Source: Lachnospiraceae bacterium (GTDB lineage Bacteria; Bacillota; Clostridia; Lachnospirales; Lachnospiraceae). From it: a stretch of DNA of 49,690 nucleotides. Numbering within the stretch: position 1 is the stretch's first letter; every line of letters starts with the position of its first letter. The position numbers and the translations under genes were made by a program. Positions 1 through 7,611 of this stretch are shown here, piece after piece. The stretch is taken from positions 1 through 49,690 of the forward strand of contig JAFZGJ010000059.1 of NCBI GenBank assembly GCA_017555455.1, read 5' to 3'. Under the pieces are notes generated by a model, which saw only the letters and a list, made by a program, of their open reading frames with translations, was not told the origin of the DNA and made no database searches.

Positions 1-386
1 AAGTTATTGCAAAGGTTTTTTACTTTTCCGTCGGCAGCAGGATACTGGTTCATATATTTATAGAGGGATTTAATTCCCATATTGCAACCGTCTGTAAGGA
101 GATCTGCAACCGTAGCATCGCTTTTATCGATAGACATTTTCATATTTGTTTTCAGCCAGGACATACTTTTGGCCATGGGGTTAGGGTCTTTTTCTTCACT
201 GTGGTATTCTATTAACATAGAATGAATTTCATTTCCAAGCTTTTCATGATGATCTTTGCTTTTCTTTAAAAGCTCTTTCAATTTTTCATTCTGTACACTT
301 TCCATAACTTCATCCAAAGACGTTACCGCCATTTTACTGCCTGCATCGCATTCTTTTAATAAGTGAATGGTATCTTTATTTTCCAT
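1..386 (-). CDS. Ferritin-like four-helix-bundle protein (DUF2383-like), 3' end cut by window edge
   Basis: About 128 codons are visible, starting at the ATG complementary to 384-386. A GGAGG ribosome site lies at 394-398 on the same strand. The product looks entirely helical and soluble: an opening helix (LLKECDAGSK), a charged helix (KLKELLKKSKDHHEKLG), then a second helix pair (SWLKTNMKMS, LLTDGCNMGIKSLYKY). This pattern of paired helices with a conserved G-I/MKSLYKY stretch resembles the DUF2383 group of rubrerythrin-related bundles. No clear EXXH metal ligands are visible in the part shown, so metal binding is not supported. The gene diverges from the esterase at 553. The family call is from pattern only and the C-terminus is missing. 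Confidence 0.6.
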   Translation of the reverse strand, partial: MENKDTIHLLKECDAGSKMAVTSLDEVMESVQNEKLKELLKKSKDHHEKLGNEIHSMLIEYHSEEKDPNPMAKSMSWLKTNMKMSIDKSDATVADLLTDGCNMGIKSLYKYMNQYPAADGKVKNLCNN

Positions 387-552
387 AATAAAACCTCCAA
401 TGATGATTTTCTTTTAGTTTGTGCAGAAATCGAGTGCTGTATTCTTAAAATTAGGTGTAGAAAGATAAATTTTCTAATTATGAAAAATAAATTCCGGTTG
501 TTTGAGAAAAAGAAATAAGATACAATTTCTTTAAGAGAAGGAGGGTGGCTGT

Positions 553-1425
553 ATGCACTTTGAACGCATTGCTTTTGAGGGAAAAGAAAATGTATTTTTA
601 GATTGTTACGTGATAAACAGCGGATTAAAATTAGGACAGGATATGGCTCGTCCGGCAGTGGTAATTTGCCCCGGAGGTGGGTATGTTTATTTGTCGCCGA
701 GAGAAGCGGAACCTGTGGCGCTTGCTTATGCCGCAAAAGGAATTCATGCTTTTGTGTTAAATTATTCTGTAGGTTGGGAAGCTGCCGGATTTCAGCCGTT
801 AAAAGAAATGGATTGGGCAATCGAGGTAATCAGAGAAAGAGCTGCAGAGTGGAATGTAGATGTAAATAAAATTTTAACCTGTGGATTTTCAGCAGGAGGC
901 CATCTTGCACTTGCCAGCGGGCTTCTTGGAGAAGAAAAACCGAACGGAGTAATTTTAGGATATCCGGCAACCGATTTGAGCGGTGGCGGTGATTTAATGA
1001 CCATGTTACTGGTTGGAAAAAATGCTCCGACTGATGAAATGCCAAAGTGGCTGAACCTGAATAAGCAGGTAACAAAAGATGCACCTCCTTTATTTATGTT
1101 TACCACCGGAGAAGATGCCATGACAAGAAAAATGACCTTGGATTTGGCTATGAGTTATGAAGAGCAGGGGCTTCTTTATGAATATCACATATTCCAAAAG
1201 GGGCCTCACGGATATAGTTTAGCAAATGCAGCCTGTGCCGATGGTTCCAGTCAGGTTATGAATTCTCATGTGGAAAAATGGTTTGATTTGAGTGTAGAAT
1301 GGATTTTTCAAGTGTTTGGAGAATTGGAATTTAAAGATGTTTCTACAAGTCATATTATGGAAGCTATTCAGAAACTGGGAATCCCTATTCCGGGGCAGGT
1401 AGGAAAAGAAGCGGATAATGCGTAA
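553..1425 (+). CDS. Alpha/beta hydrolase, acetyl-xylan-esterase-like
   Basis: A 290-residue cytoplasmic serine hydrolase of the alpha/beta fold, in the group that holds carbohydrate esterases and BD-FAE-type lipases. The oxyanion loop is CPGGGYVYLSPRE near residues 37-49, followed by an EAEPVA helix. The nucleophile elbow is GFSAGGH with Ser113. The likely acid and base are Asp188 (TTGEDAMT) and His219 (GPHGYSLA). There is no signal peptide, so it probably deacylates imported oligosaccharides or small esters. A strong AAGGAGG site sits 8 bases before the ATG. It is a single-gene unit closed by the hairpin at 1444-1475. The substrate cannot be told from sequence alone. Confidence 0.85.
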   Translation: MHFERIAFEGKENVFLDCYVINSGLKLGQDMARPAVVICPGGGYVYLSPREAEPVALAYAAKGIHAFVLNYSVGWEAAGFQPLKEMDWAIEVIRERAAEWNVDVNKILTCGFSAGGHLALASGLLGEEKPNGVILGYPATDLSGGGDLMTMLLVGKNAPTDEMPKWLNLNKQVTKDAPPLFMFTTGEDAMTRKMTLDLAMSYEEQGLLYEYHIFQKGPHGYSLANAACADGSSQVMNSHVEKWFDLSVEWIFQVFGELEFKDVSTSHIMEAIQKLGIPIPGQVGKEADNA

Positions 1426-1443
1426 GTTTAAGATATAAATTAA

Positions 1444-1475
1444 ATGGCTATATTTCTTTTTTGAAATATAGCCAT
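1444..1475 (+). terminator. Hairpin between convergent esterase and aminotransferase genes
   Basis: A perfect 13-bp stem (1444-1456 with 1463-1475) encloses a loop of six T. It lies between convergent genes. The flanks are AT-rich on both sides but have no strong T-tract, so it probably acts in both directions. Confidence 0.75.
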
Positions 1476-1489
1476 TCATCTTTTATATA

Positions 1490-2782
1490 TTAGCCTTCTG
1501 CATCAGCTAAAAGTTTATTTACACTAACAAGTTTTACACAAAGTACAAATACTTCTGCAGCCTCTTTCATTTCCTCTACAGAAGGGAAGGTGGGAGCAAT
1601 ACGGATGTTGGAATCTTCCGGGTCTTTTCCGTAAGGGAAAGTAGCACCGGCACCGGTCATTACCACACCTAAATCTTTACACATGGAAACAATGGCTTTT
1701 GCACATCCCGGTAAAGAGTTGAAAGAAATAAAATAACCACCGCGAGGCTTAATCCAGCTTCCGATTTCCAGTCCTGCAATTTCAGAATCCAAAGCATCCA
1801 AAACTGCTGCAAATTTTGGTCTTAACAATTCCGCATGTTTTTTCATATGAGCATTTAAACCATCGATATCTTTAAAGAATCTTGCATGACGAAGCTGATT
1901 GATTTTGTCGTGTCCAATGGTTTGAACGGTCATGCGGCTTAAAATATAATCGATGTTTTCCACACTAGATGCAATGGCTGATACACCGGAACCCGGGAAG
2001 CTGATTTTGGAAGTAGAGGAGAAAATATAAACCATATTTGGATTACCGGCTTTTTCACATTCGTCCAAAATGTTTAAAATTTCATCCTGAGTATCTTCAT
2101 ATAAGTGATGAATGCAATATGCATTATCCCAGTAAATACGGAAATCTTCCGCTGCCGGTTTTAAAGCTGCAAAACGTCTTACAACCTCATCAGAATAAGA
2201 AATTCCGGTTGGATTGGAGTATTTAGGAACACACCAGATACCCTTTACGGCAGGATCATTGTTTACATATTCTTCTACCATATCCATATCAGGACCATCG
2301 TCGTACAATGGAATGTTAATCATTTCAAATCCGAAAGTTTCTGTAATTTTAAAATGTCTGTCATAACCGGGAACAGGACATAAGAATTTAATTTTATCTA
2401 ATTTAAACCAAGGTGTAGAACCGTTGACACCGTGAGTAAAGGAACGGGAAACAGTATCATACATAACGTTCAAACTGGAGTTACCGCAAACAATAACATT
2501 CTCTTTTTTTACAGACATCATATCTGCCATTAAGCGGCGACATTCGCCGATACCATCTAAGTCTCCGTAGTTACGGGTGTCGTTACCCATCATGGTTTTC
2601 ATATCAGAAGCACTATTAATAATATCTAACATTGGTTCGCAGAGGTCTAACTGGGTAAAACCTGGTTTTCCTCTTGCCATATTCAGTTTCAACCCCTTGG
2701 ATTCCAGTGTTTTATATTCTTCTTCCAAAGCGGCTTTTACAGTAAGTAATTCGTCTTTTGTAAGTTCTTTATAAGGTTTCAT
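1490..2782 (-). CDS. PLP-dependent aminotransferase, MocR/aspartate-aminotransferase-like
   Basis: A fold-type I aminotransferase of 430 residues from the ATG at 2782. The reading frame also allows an upstream GTG at 2800, but the AAAGGTG ribosome site lies 8 bases before 2782. The N-terminal motif LNMARGKPGFTQLDL and the block VPKYSNPTGISYSDE are typical of the Aminotran_MocR group, which includes actinobacterial aspartate aminotransferases. The pyridoxal lysine is Lys259 in SSTSKISFPGSG. WDNAYCIHHL carries the usual Asp/Tyr pair that contacts the cofactor. Transamination of aspartate or a related amino acid with 2-oxoglutarate is likely. It has no DNA-binding domain despite the MocR name. 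It stands alone on this strand. Confidence 0.85.
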   Translation of the reverse strand: MKPYKELTKDELLTVKAALEEEYKTLESKGLKLNMARGKPGFTQLDLCEPMLDIINSASDMKTMMGNDTRNYGDLDGIGECRRLMADMMSVKKENVIVCGNSSLNVMYDTVSRSFTHGVNGSTPWFKLDKIKFLCPVPGYDRHFKITETFGFEMINIPLYDDGPDMDMVEEYVNNDPAVKGIWCVPKYSNPTGISYSDEVVRRFAALKPAAEDFRIYWDNAYCIHHLYEDTQDEILNILDECEKAGNPNMVYIFSSTSKISFPGSGVSAIASSVENIDYILSRMTVQTIGHDKINQLRHARFFKDIDGLNAHMKKHAELLRPKFAAVLDALDSEIAGLEIGSWIKPRGGYFISFNSLPGCAKAIVSMCKDLGVVMTGAGATFPYGKDPEDSNIRIAPTFPSVEEMKEAAEVFVLCVKLVSVNKLLADAEG

Positions 2783-3028
2783 AGGGTTATCACCTTTCAC
2801 ATCTTTATTTTTGTATATTTGTATACAACATGAATAATATTATCTATATTACCGAAAAATGCAGAATTTGGCAAGTGTCAATTAATCCATTTTTGCGAAA
2901 ATACGAAGCATTTTACACAAAGGTTTGGAGAAAGTGAAGTCCAAGATTAAATTCTATAGAGAGTATACTACTCAAAGTTAAATTTCCGTGATAAAATAGA
3001 AATACATAAAACGTGCGAGGAAATAATT

Positions 3029-3745
3029 ATGATAGATATTCACAGCATTAGTACACATTGTACCTGTACAGAGTTTGTTGGTACGGCGGTATTGGATACC
3101 ATTGGTCTTGTAATTTCCGGGATTGATGATACTTTACTGGAAAAAATGAATATTGGAAAGAAATACCATGTGTTGGGACTTTTTAGCTCCCGTACAGGTG
3201 CGGCAGGGCAGCTGACAGCTATGGATGATGCTGTGAAAGCAACTAATACAGAGTTATTGTCCTATGATCTTCCCAGAGATACCAAAGGCTGGGGTGGTCA
3301 TGGTAACTATATTGTGATCGGTGGACATGATGTTTCAGATGTCCGCCATGCAATTGAACTTGCCTTGGAATTGACCAATCGAAATGCCGGAGAGGTTTAT
3401 ATCAGCCAGTCAGGGCATTTGGAATTTGCCTATTCCGCCAGTGCGGGAGATGTACTTGTAAAGGCATTTGGGGCAAAGCCTAATAAAGCGTTTGGGTTTT
3501 TTGCAGGTTCTCCGGCAGCCATAGGATTGGTTATGGCAGACCGAGGGGTAAAAGCAGCAGGTGTGGAAATTATCAGTTATATGACACCAAGCGTAGGAAC
3601 CAGTCATTCCAATGAAGTTATTTTGGCTGTTTGCGGAGATGCGGATGCAGTGAAAGAGGCGGTTTTGGAAGCACGTCAGGTGGGACTTGAATTGTTGATT
3701 GCTATGGGAAGCTATCCTGAGATTCCCGGTACACCGTATTTGTAA
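3029..3745 (+). CDS. pduB: PduB-type tandem-BMC shell protein, solitary
   Basis: A 238-residue trimeric-type (BMC-T) bacterial microcompartment shell protein. Two BMC repeats are visible, each with a nucleotide-like fold. Several PduB landmarks are near-identical to enteric PduB: TEFVGTAVLDTIGLVI (residues 14-29), VKATNTELLSYDLPRDTKG, GHGNYIVIGGHDVSDVRHAIE, and TSHSNEVILAVCGDADAVKEAV. The long N-terminal extension of enteric PduB is absent, so it resembles the short PduB' form. PduB normally builds 1,2-propanediol utilisation shells and anchors to the core. Here there is no diol dehydratase, other shell protein or signature enzyme anywhere in the window. The start has an AGGA site 8 bases upstream, and a terminator follows directly. 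Confidence 0.9.
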   Translation: MIDIHSISTHCTCTEFVGTAVLDTIGLVISGIDDTLLEKMNIGKKYHVLGLFSSRTGAAGQLTAMDDAVKATNTELLSYDLPRDTKGWGGHGNYIVIGGHDVSDVRHAIELALELTNRNAGEVYISQSGHLEFAYSASAGDVLVKAFGAKPNKAFGFFAGSPAAIGLVMADRGVKAAGVEIISYMTPSVGTSHSNEVILAVCGDADAVKEAVLEARQVGLELLIAMGSYPEIPGTPYL

Positions 3746-3758
3746 AATATAACTTTTT

Positions 3759-3786
3759 AATGCTGAGTAAAATGCTCAGCATTTTT
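3759..3786 (+). terminator. Rho-independent terminator after pduB-like gene
   Basis: A 9-bp perfect stem (3759-3767 with 3775-3783) and a 7-base loop, followed by a short T run. It separates the shell-protein gene from the MATE gene, so the two probably do not share a transcript by default. Confidence 0.8.
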
Positions 3787-3815
3787 AGATTCGAATTTGA
3801 GAGAGGTAGGTTATC

Positions 3816-5189
3816 ATGTTATCACAAAAGAAGTCAAAGAACTACACCATAGATATGTGTGAAGGTTCTATTTTAAATAAATTATTATTATTTGCACTGC
3901 CTTTGATTGCGTCCAGCGTATTGCAGTTATTTTTCAATGCAGCGGATGTGGTTGTAGTAGGTAAATTTGCCGGAGATCATGCTTTGGCAGCAGTAGGCTC
4001 TAATGGATCTATTATTAATCTTTTAACCAATGTGTTTATGGGATTGTCCGTAGGCGCCAATGTATTGGTAGCCCGTTCTTTTGCTGCGAAGCATGAGAAT
4101 GAACTTAGAAAGACGGTTCATACTGCTATGACGGTTAGTGTGTTGTGTGGAGCTTTTCTGGCTGTTATGGGGGCATTGGCTGCAAAACAGGTATTGACTT
4201 TGATGCAAAGTCCGCCGGAAGTGATTGAATTATCTACCCTCTATTTGCGCATTTATTTTCTGGGCATGCCGGCAATGATGGCATATAACTTTGGGGCGGC
4301 AATCCTGCGTGGTGTAGGAGACACAAAACGACCACTGTATTATCTCACTTTTTCCGGTGTGGTAAATGTGGTTTTGAATTTGATATTTGTAGTTGTTTTT
4401 CATATGAGCGTAGCGGGAGTAGCATTGGCTACTATTATTTCCCAATATATTTCAGCATTTTTGGTTATTAAATGCCTTATGAATGAAGAAAGCGGAATCC
4501 GGTTGCAAAAACAGTATTTGGGAATTGATAAGGAGATTTTGCTTAAAATTTTACAAATTGGACTACCGGCAGGAGTACAGGGTTCTTTGTTCTCACTTTC
4601 CAACGTGGTAATTCAGTCTTCTGTAAATAGTTTTGGGGCTACGGTTGTGGCAGGTAATTCTGCAGCCCAGAATATTGAAGGATTTGTTTATGTGGCTATG
4701 AATGCTTTCTCTCAGGCTGTGGTAGCTTTTGTAAGTCAGAATTTGGGAGCAGGAAAATTTGAACGTATCAATAGAGTTGTAATTATAGCTCAGGTCTGTG
4801 TATTGGCAGTGGGATTGATTTTAGGAAACGGAGCCTGTTTGCTGGGGGAACCATTGCTGCATCTGTATTCTGACAGTGAGGTGGTAATTGCAGCAGGTTT
4901 GAAGCGTTTGTCTGTTATATCTGCAACTTATGCCCTGTGTGGTATGATGGACAGTATGGTAGGCGCACTTCGAGGTATGGGCTATTCTGTAATGCCTATG
5001 ATCGTATCTTTGCTGGGAGCCTGCGCGTTCCGAATGGCATGGATTTTTGTTTTTTTTCAAATCGATAGATTCCATACCATTGATACGGTATATTATGCAT
5101 ATCCCATTTCATGGACATTAACTTTAAGTGTTCATGTAATATGTTTTTTGGTTGTAAGACGTAAGATGAAGAAAAAATGGGGAGTATAA
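3816..5189 (+). CDS. MATE-family multidrug/toxin efflux transporter
   Basis: A 457-residue inner-membrane antiporter with about 12 transmembrane helices, in two MatE repeats. The first repeat opens with GSILNKLLLFALPLIASSVLQ and FNAADVVVVGKFAG. The second opens near ILQIGLPAGVQGSLFSLSN. These are typical of the NorM/DinF-like group found in many copies in Clostridia. It would export cationic or aromatic compounds using a Na+ or H+ gradient. The gene is followed after one base by the GH2 glycosidase, so the two are translationally coupled. Substrate is unknown. Confidence 0.9.
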   Translation: MLSQKKSKNYTIDMCEGSILNKLLLFALPLIASSVLQLFFNAADVVVVGKFAGDHALAAVGSNGSIINLLTNVFMGLSVGANVLVARSFAAKHENELRKTVHTAMTVSVLCGAFLAVMGALAAKQVLTLMQSPPEVIELSTLYLRIYFLGMPAMMAYNFGAAILRGVGDTKRPLYYLTFSGVVNVVLNLIFVVVFHMSVAGVALATIISQYISAFLVIKCLMNEESGIRLQKQYLGIDKEILLKILQIGLPAGVQGSLFSLSNVVIQSSVNSFGATVVAGNSAAQNIEGFVYVAMNAFSQAVVAFVSQNLGAGKFERINRVVIIAQVCVLAVGLILGNGACLLGEPLLHLYSDSEVVIAAGLKRLSVISATYALCGMMDSMVGALRGMGYSVMPMIVSLLGACAFRMAWIFVFFQIDRFHTIDTVYYAYPISWTLTLSVHVICFLVVRRKMKKKWGV

Positions 5190-5190
5190 G

Positions 5191-7554
5191 ATGAGTAGAA
5201 TATATTTAAATGATGATTGGAAATTTACCCCTGAATTTAGTGAAGAATTTTTAAAACAGGAAAGTAAAGAGACGGTAAGTGTACGGTTGCCTCATACCTG
5301 TAAAGAATTACCTTTTCATTATTTTAGTGAAAACGAGTATCAGATGATTTGCGGTTATCAAAAGACCATATTTGTACCAAAGAAATGGCAGGGAAAGAAA
5401 GTATTTTTCACCATTGATGGTGCGGCCCATTATGCGGAAGTGTTTTTGAACGGAGAAAAATGCGGAGAGCATTACAGCGGATATACAGCTTTTAGTCTGG
5501 ATGTTTCAGAGCATTTAAAATATGAAGTTGAAAATGTATTTACTATAAAAGTGGACTCCAGGGAATCTTTGAATATTCCGCCCTTTGGTCATGTTATTGA
5601 TTACATGACATATGGAGGTATCTATCGGGATGTTTACATGGAGGTGAAAGAGCCTCTTTATCTTCAGGATGTTTTTGTAAAACCTGAAATTTCCGGGAAA
5701 ATAGTCAGTGATATTCAACTGGCAGGAGAGATAAATAAGGTAGAAATAAAACAAACCATAAGGAAAGAAGAAAAGGTTGTTTGTGAAAAAAGTGTTCCGG
5801 TAACAGATAATGTCGTGACATTGGAATACTTTGTAGAAAATGTGCAATTATGGGAAGTAGACAGTCCGATTCTTTATGAAGTGAAAACAGAGGTTATTTG
5901 TGAAGGAATAGTAACAGATACTCATAGGATTCGTACCGGATTTAGGGAAGCAAAATTTAAAACCGATGGTTTCTATTTGAATGGGAAGAAACTGAAAATC
6001 CGTGGTTTGAATCGGCATCAAAGTTATCCTTATGTTGGTTATGCTATGCCAAAATCCATGCAGGAATTTGATGCGGATGTTTTAAAACATGAATTGGGAT
6101 TAAATGCAGTCCGTACCTCCCATTATCCACAATCACATTATTTTATTGACCGTTGTGATGAAATTGGTCTGCTGGTGTTTACGGAAATTCCGGGTTGGCA
6201 GCATATCGGAGATGCGGAATGGAAAAATCAGGCTGTAAAAAATGTGGAGGAAATGATTCTTCAGTACCGTAATCATCCGTCCATTATTTTATGGGGAGTA
6301 CGAATTAATGAATCGGCAGATGATGAGGAATTTTATATCCGTACGAATGCCTTGGCACATAAGTTGGATGCTACCCGCCAGACCGGTGGTGTCCGTTGTA
6401 TTAAAAATAGTCAGCTTTTAGAAGATGTATATACCTATAATGATTTTGTGCACGATGGAATTGCACCCGGCTGTGAAACAAAGAAGAAAGTGACTTCTGA
6501 TGTAACAAAACCTTACTTGATTTCGGAATACAATGGACATATGTTTCCAACCAAAGCCTTTGATTGCGAAGATCATCGTACAGAACATGCATTAAGACAT
6601 GCCAGAGTTTTGGACAGTGTTGCTTCTTATGAAGATATCAGTGGAAGTTTTGGATGGTGTATGGCGGACTACAATACCCATAAAGATTTTGGAAGTGGTG
6701 ACAGAATTTGTTATCATGGAGTATTGGATATGTTTCGCAATCCTAAAATTGCGGCAGCAGTTTATGCAAGTCAGCAGGAGAAAGAGGTTGTATTGGAAGT
6801 AGGTTCCGGTATGGATATCGGGGAACATCCTGCAAGCCGTCGAGGGGAAGTGTGGATTTTTTCCAATGCAGACAGTGTCAGAATGTATAAAAACGACAGG
6901 TTTTTAAAAGAGTACATACCTAAAAATAATAAATTCCCTCATTTAAAAAACAGTCCGATTTTGATTGATGATTATATTGGTGACGCAATTATGGAAAATG
7001 AAGGATTTTCCAAAAGACAGGCAGATATGATGAAAACTGCTTTAAATCATATTGCACTTTATGGTTATGGACAGCTTCCGCCAAGAATTCTGTGGATTGC
7101 TGCGCAGTGCTTTGTTGTTTACCATATGACAATGGATGAAATTGTAAGTCTTTATACTAAGTATATTGGTGATTGGGGTGGAACCGCAACCCAGTACCGG
7201 TTTGAAGCGATTAAAGATGGAAAAGTGGTAAAAGTTGTTAGAAAAACCACCATGGATAAACCAAATATTAAAGTGAATGTGTCAAAAACAGTTTTGGAAG
7301 AAAAGAACAGTTACGATGTGGCGGCTATTCGTATTCAAGCTGTAGATGAAAATGAAAATACACTTTATTATTGTTCAGAAGCATTGAAATTTTCAGTAGA
7401 AGGACCTATTCAATTGATTGGACCGGATATGGTACCGTTAAGAGGTGGTATGAGCGGAACTTATGTAAAAACAACCGGTGAACAGGGAGAGGCTGTCCTT
7501 ACTATTTCCAATCCCCAGTTGGGAGAAGTGAAAGTGGAATTCGAAGTAAAATAA
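5191..7554 (+). CDS. Glycoside hydrolase family 2 (beta-galactosidase-like)
   Basis: A 787-residue retaining glycosidase. An N-terminal sugar-binding jelly roll (about 1-165) precedes an immunoglobulin-like domain (about 166-275), the TIM barrel (about 276-560) and C-terminal beta domains. The GH2 signature NAVRTSHYPQSHYFIDRCDE is present. Glu374 (RINES) is the predicted acid/base and Glu446 (ISEYNG) the predicted nucleophile. The Asn-Lys loop that marks beta-glucuronidases is not seen, so a galactosidase or related activity is more likely. There is no signal peptide, so it acts in the cytoplasm on imported glycosides. Its GGGGAG ribosome site lies inside the end of the MATE gene. Confidence 0.9.
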   Translation: MSRIYLNDDWKFTPEFSEEFLKQESKETVSVRLPHTCKELPFHYFSENEYQMICGYQKTIFVPKKWQGKKVFFTIDGAAHYAEVFLNGEKCGEHYSGYTAFSLDVSEHLKYEVENVFTIKVDSRESLNIPPFGHVIDYMTYGGIYRDVYMEVKEPLYLQDVFVKPEISGKIVSDIQLAGEINKVEIKQTIRKEEKVVCEKSVPVTDNVVTLEYFVENVQLWEVDSPILYEVKTEVICEGIVTDTHRIRTGFREAKFKTDGFYLNGKKLKIRGLNRHQSYPYVGYAMPKSMQEFDADVLKHELGLNAVRTSHYPQSHYFIDRCDEIGLLVFTEIPGWQHIGDAEWKNQAVKNVEEMILQYRNHPSIILWGVRINESADDEEFYIRTNALAHKLDATRQTGGVRCIKNSQLLEDVYTYNDFVHDGIAPGCETKKKVTSDVTKPYLISEYNGHMFPTKAFDCEDHRTEHALRHARVLDSVASYEDISGSFGWCMADYNTHKDFGSGDRICYHGVLDMFRNPKIAAAVYASQQEKEVVLEVGSGMDIGEHPASRRGEVWIFSNADSVRMYKNDRFLKEYIPKNNKFPHLKNSPILIDDYIGDAIMENEGFSKRQADMMKTALNHIALYGYGQLPPRILWIAAQCFVVYHMTMDEIVSLYTKYIGDWGGTATQYRFEAIKDGKVVKVVRKTTMDKPNIKVNVSKTVLEEKNSYDVAAIRIQAVDENENTLYYCSEALKFSVEGPIQLIGPDMVPLRGGMSGTYVKTTGEQGEAVLTISNPQLGEVKVEFEVK

Positions 7555-7611
7555 ATATAGAAATGTACAAAAAATAGAAAGAATAACTTTAAAAAGAAGG
7601 GATACAAAATA

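Noticed and set aside
553-1121. Antisense ORFs opposite the esterase gene
   Set aside because: They are low-complexity shadows of the real gene, with no ribosome sites.
5191-7554. GH2 enzyme as a beta-glucuronidase
   Set aside because: The Asn-Lys loop that recognises the glucuronate carboxylate is not seen after the nucleophile.
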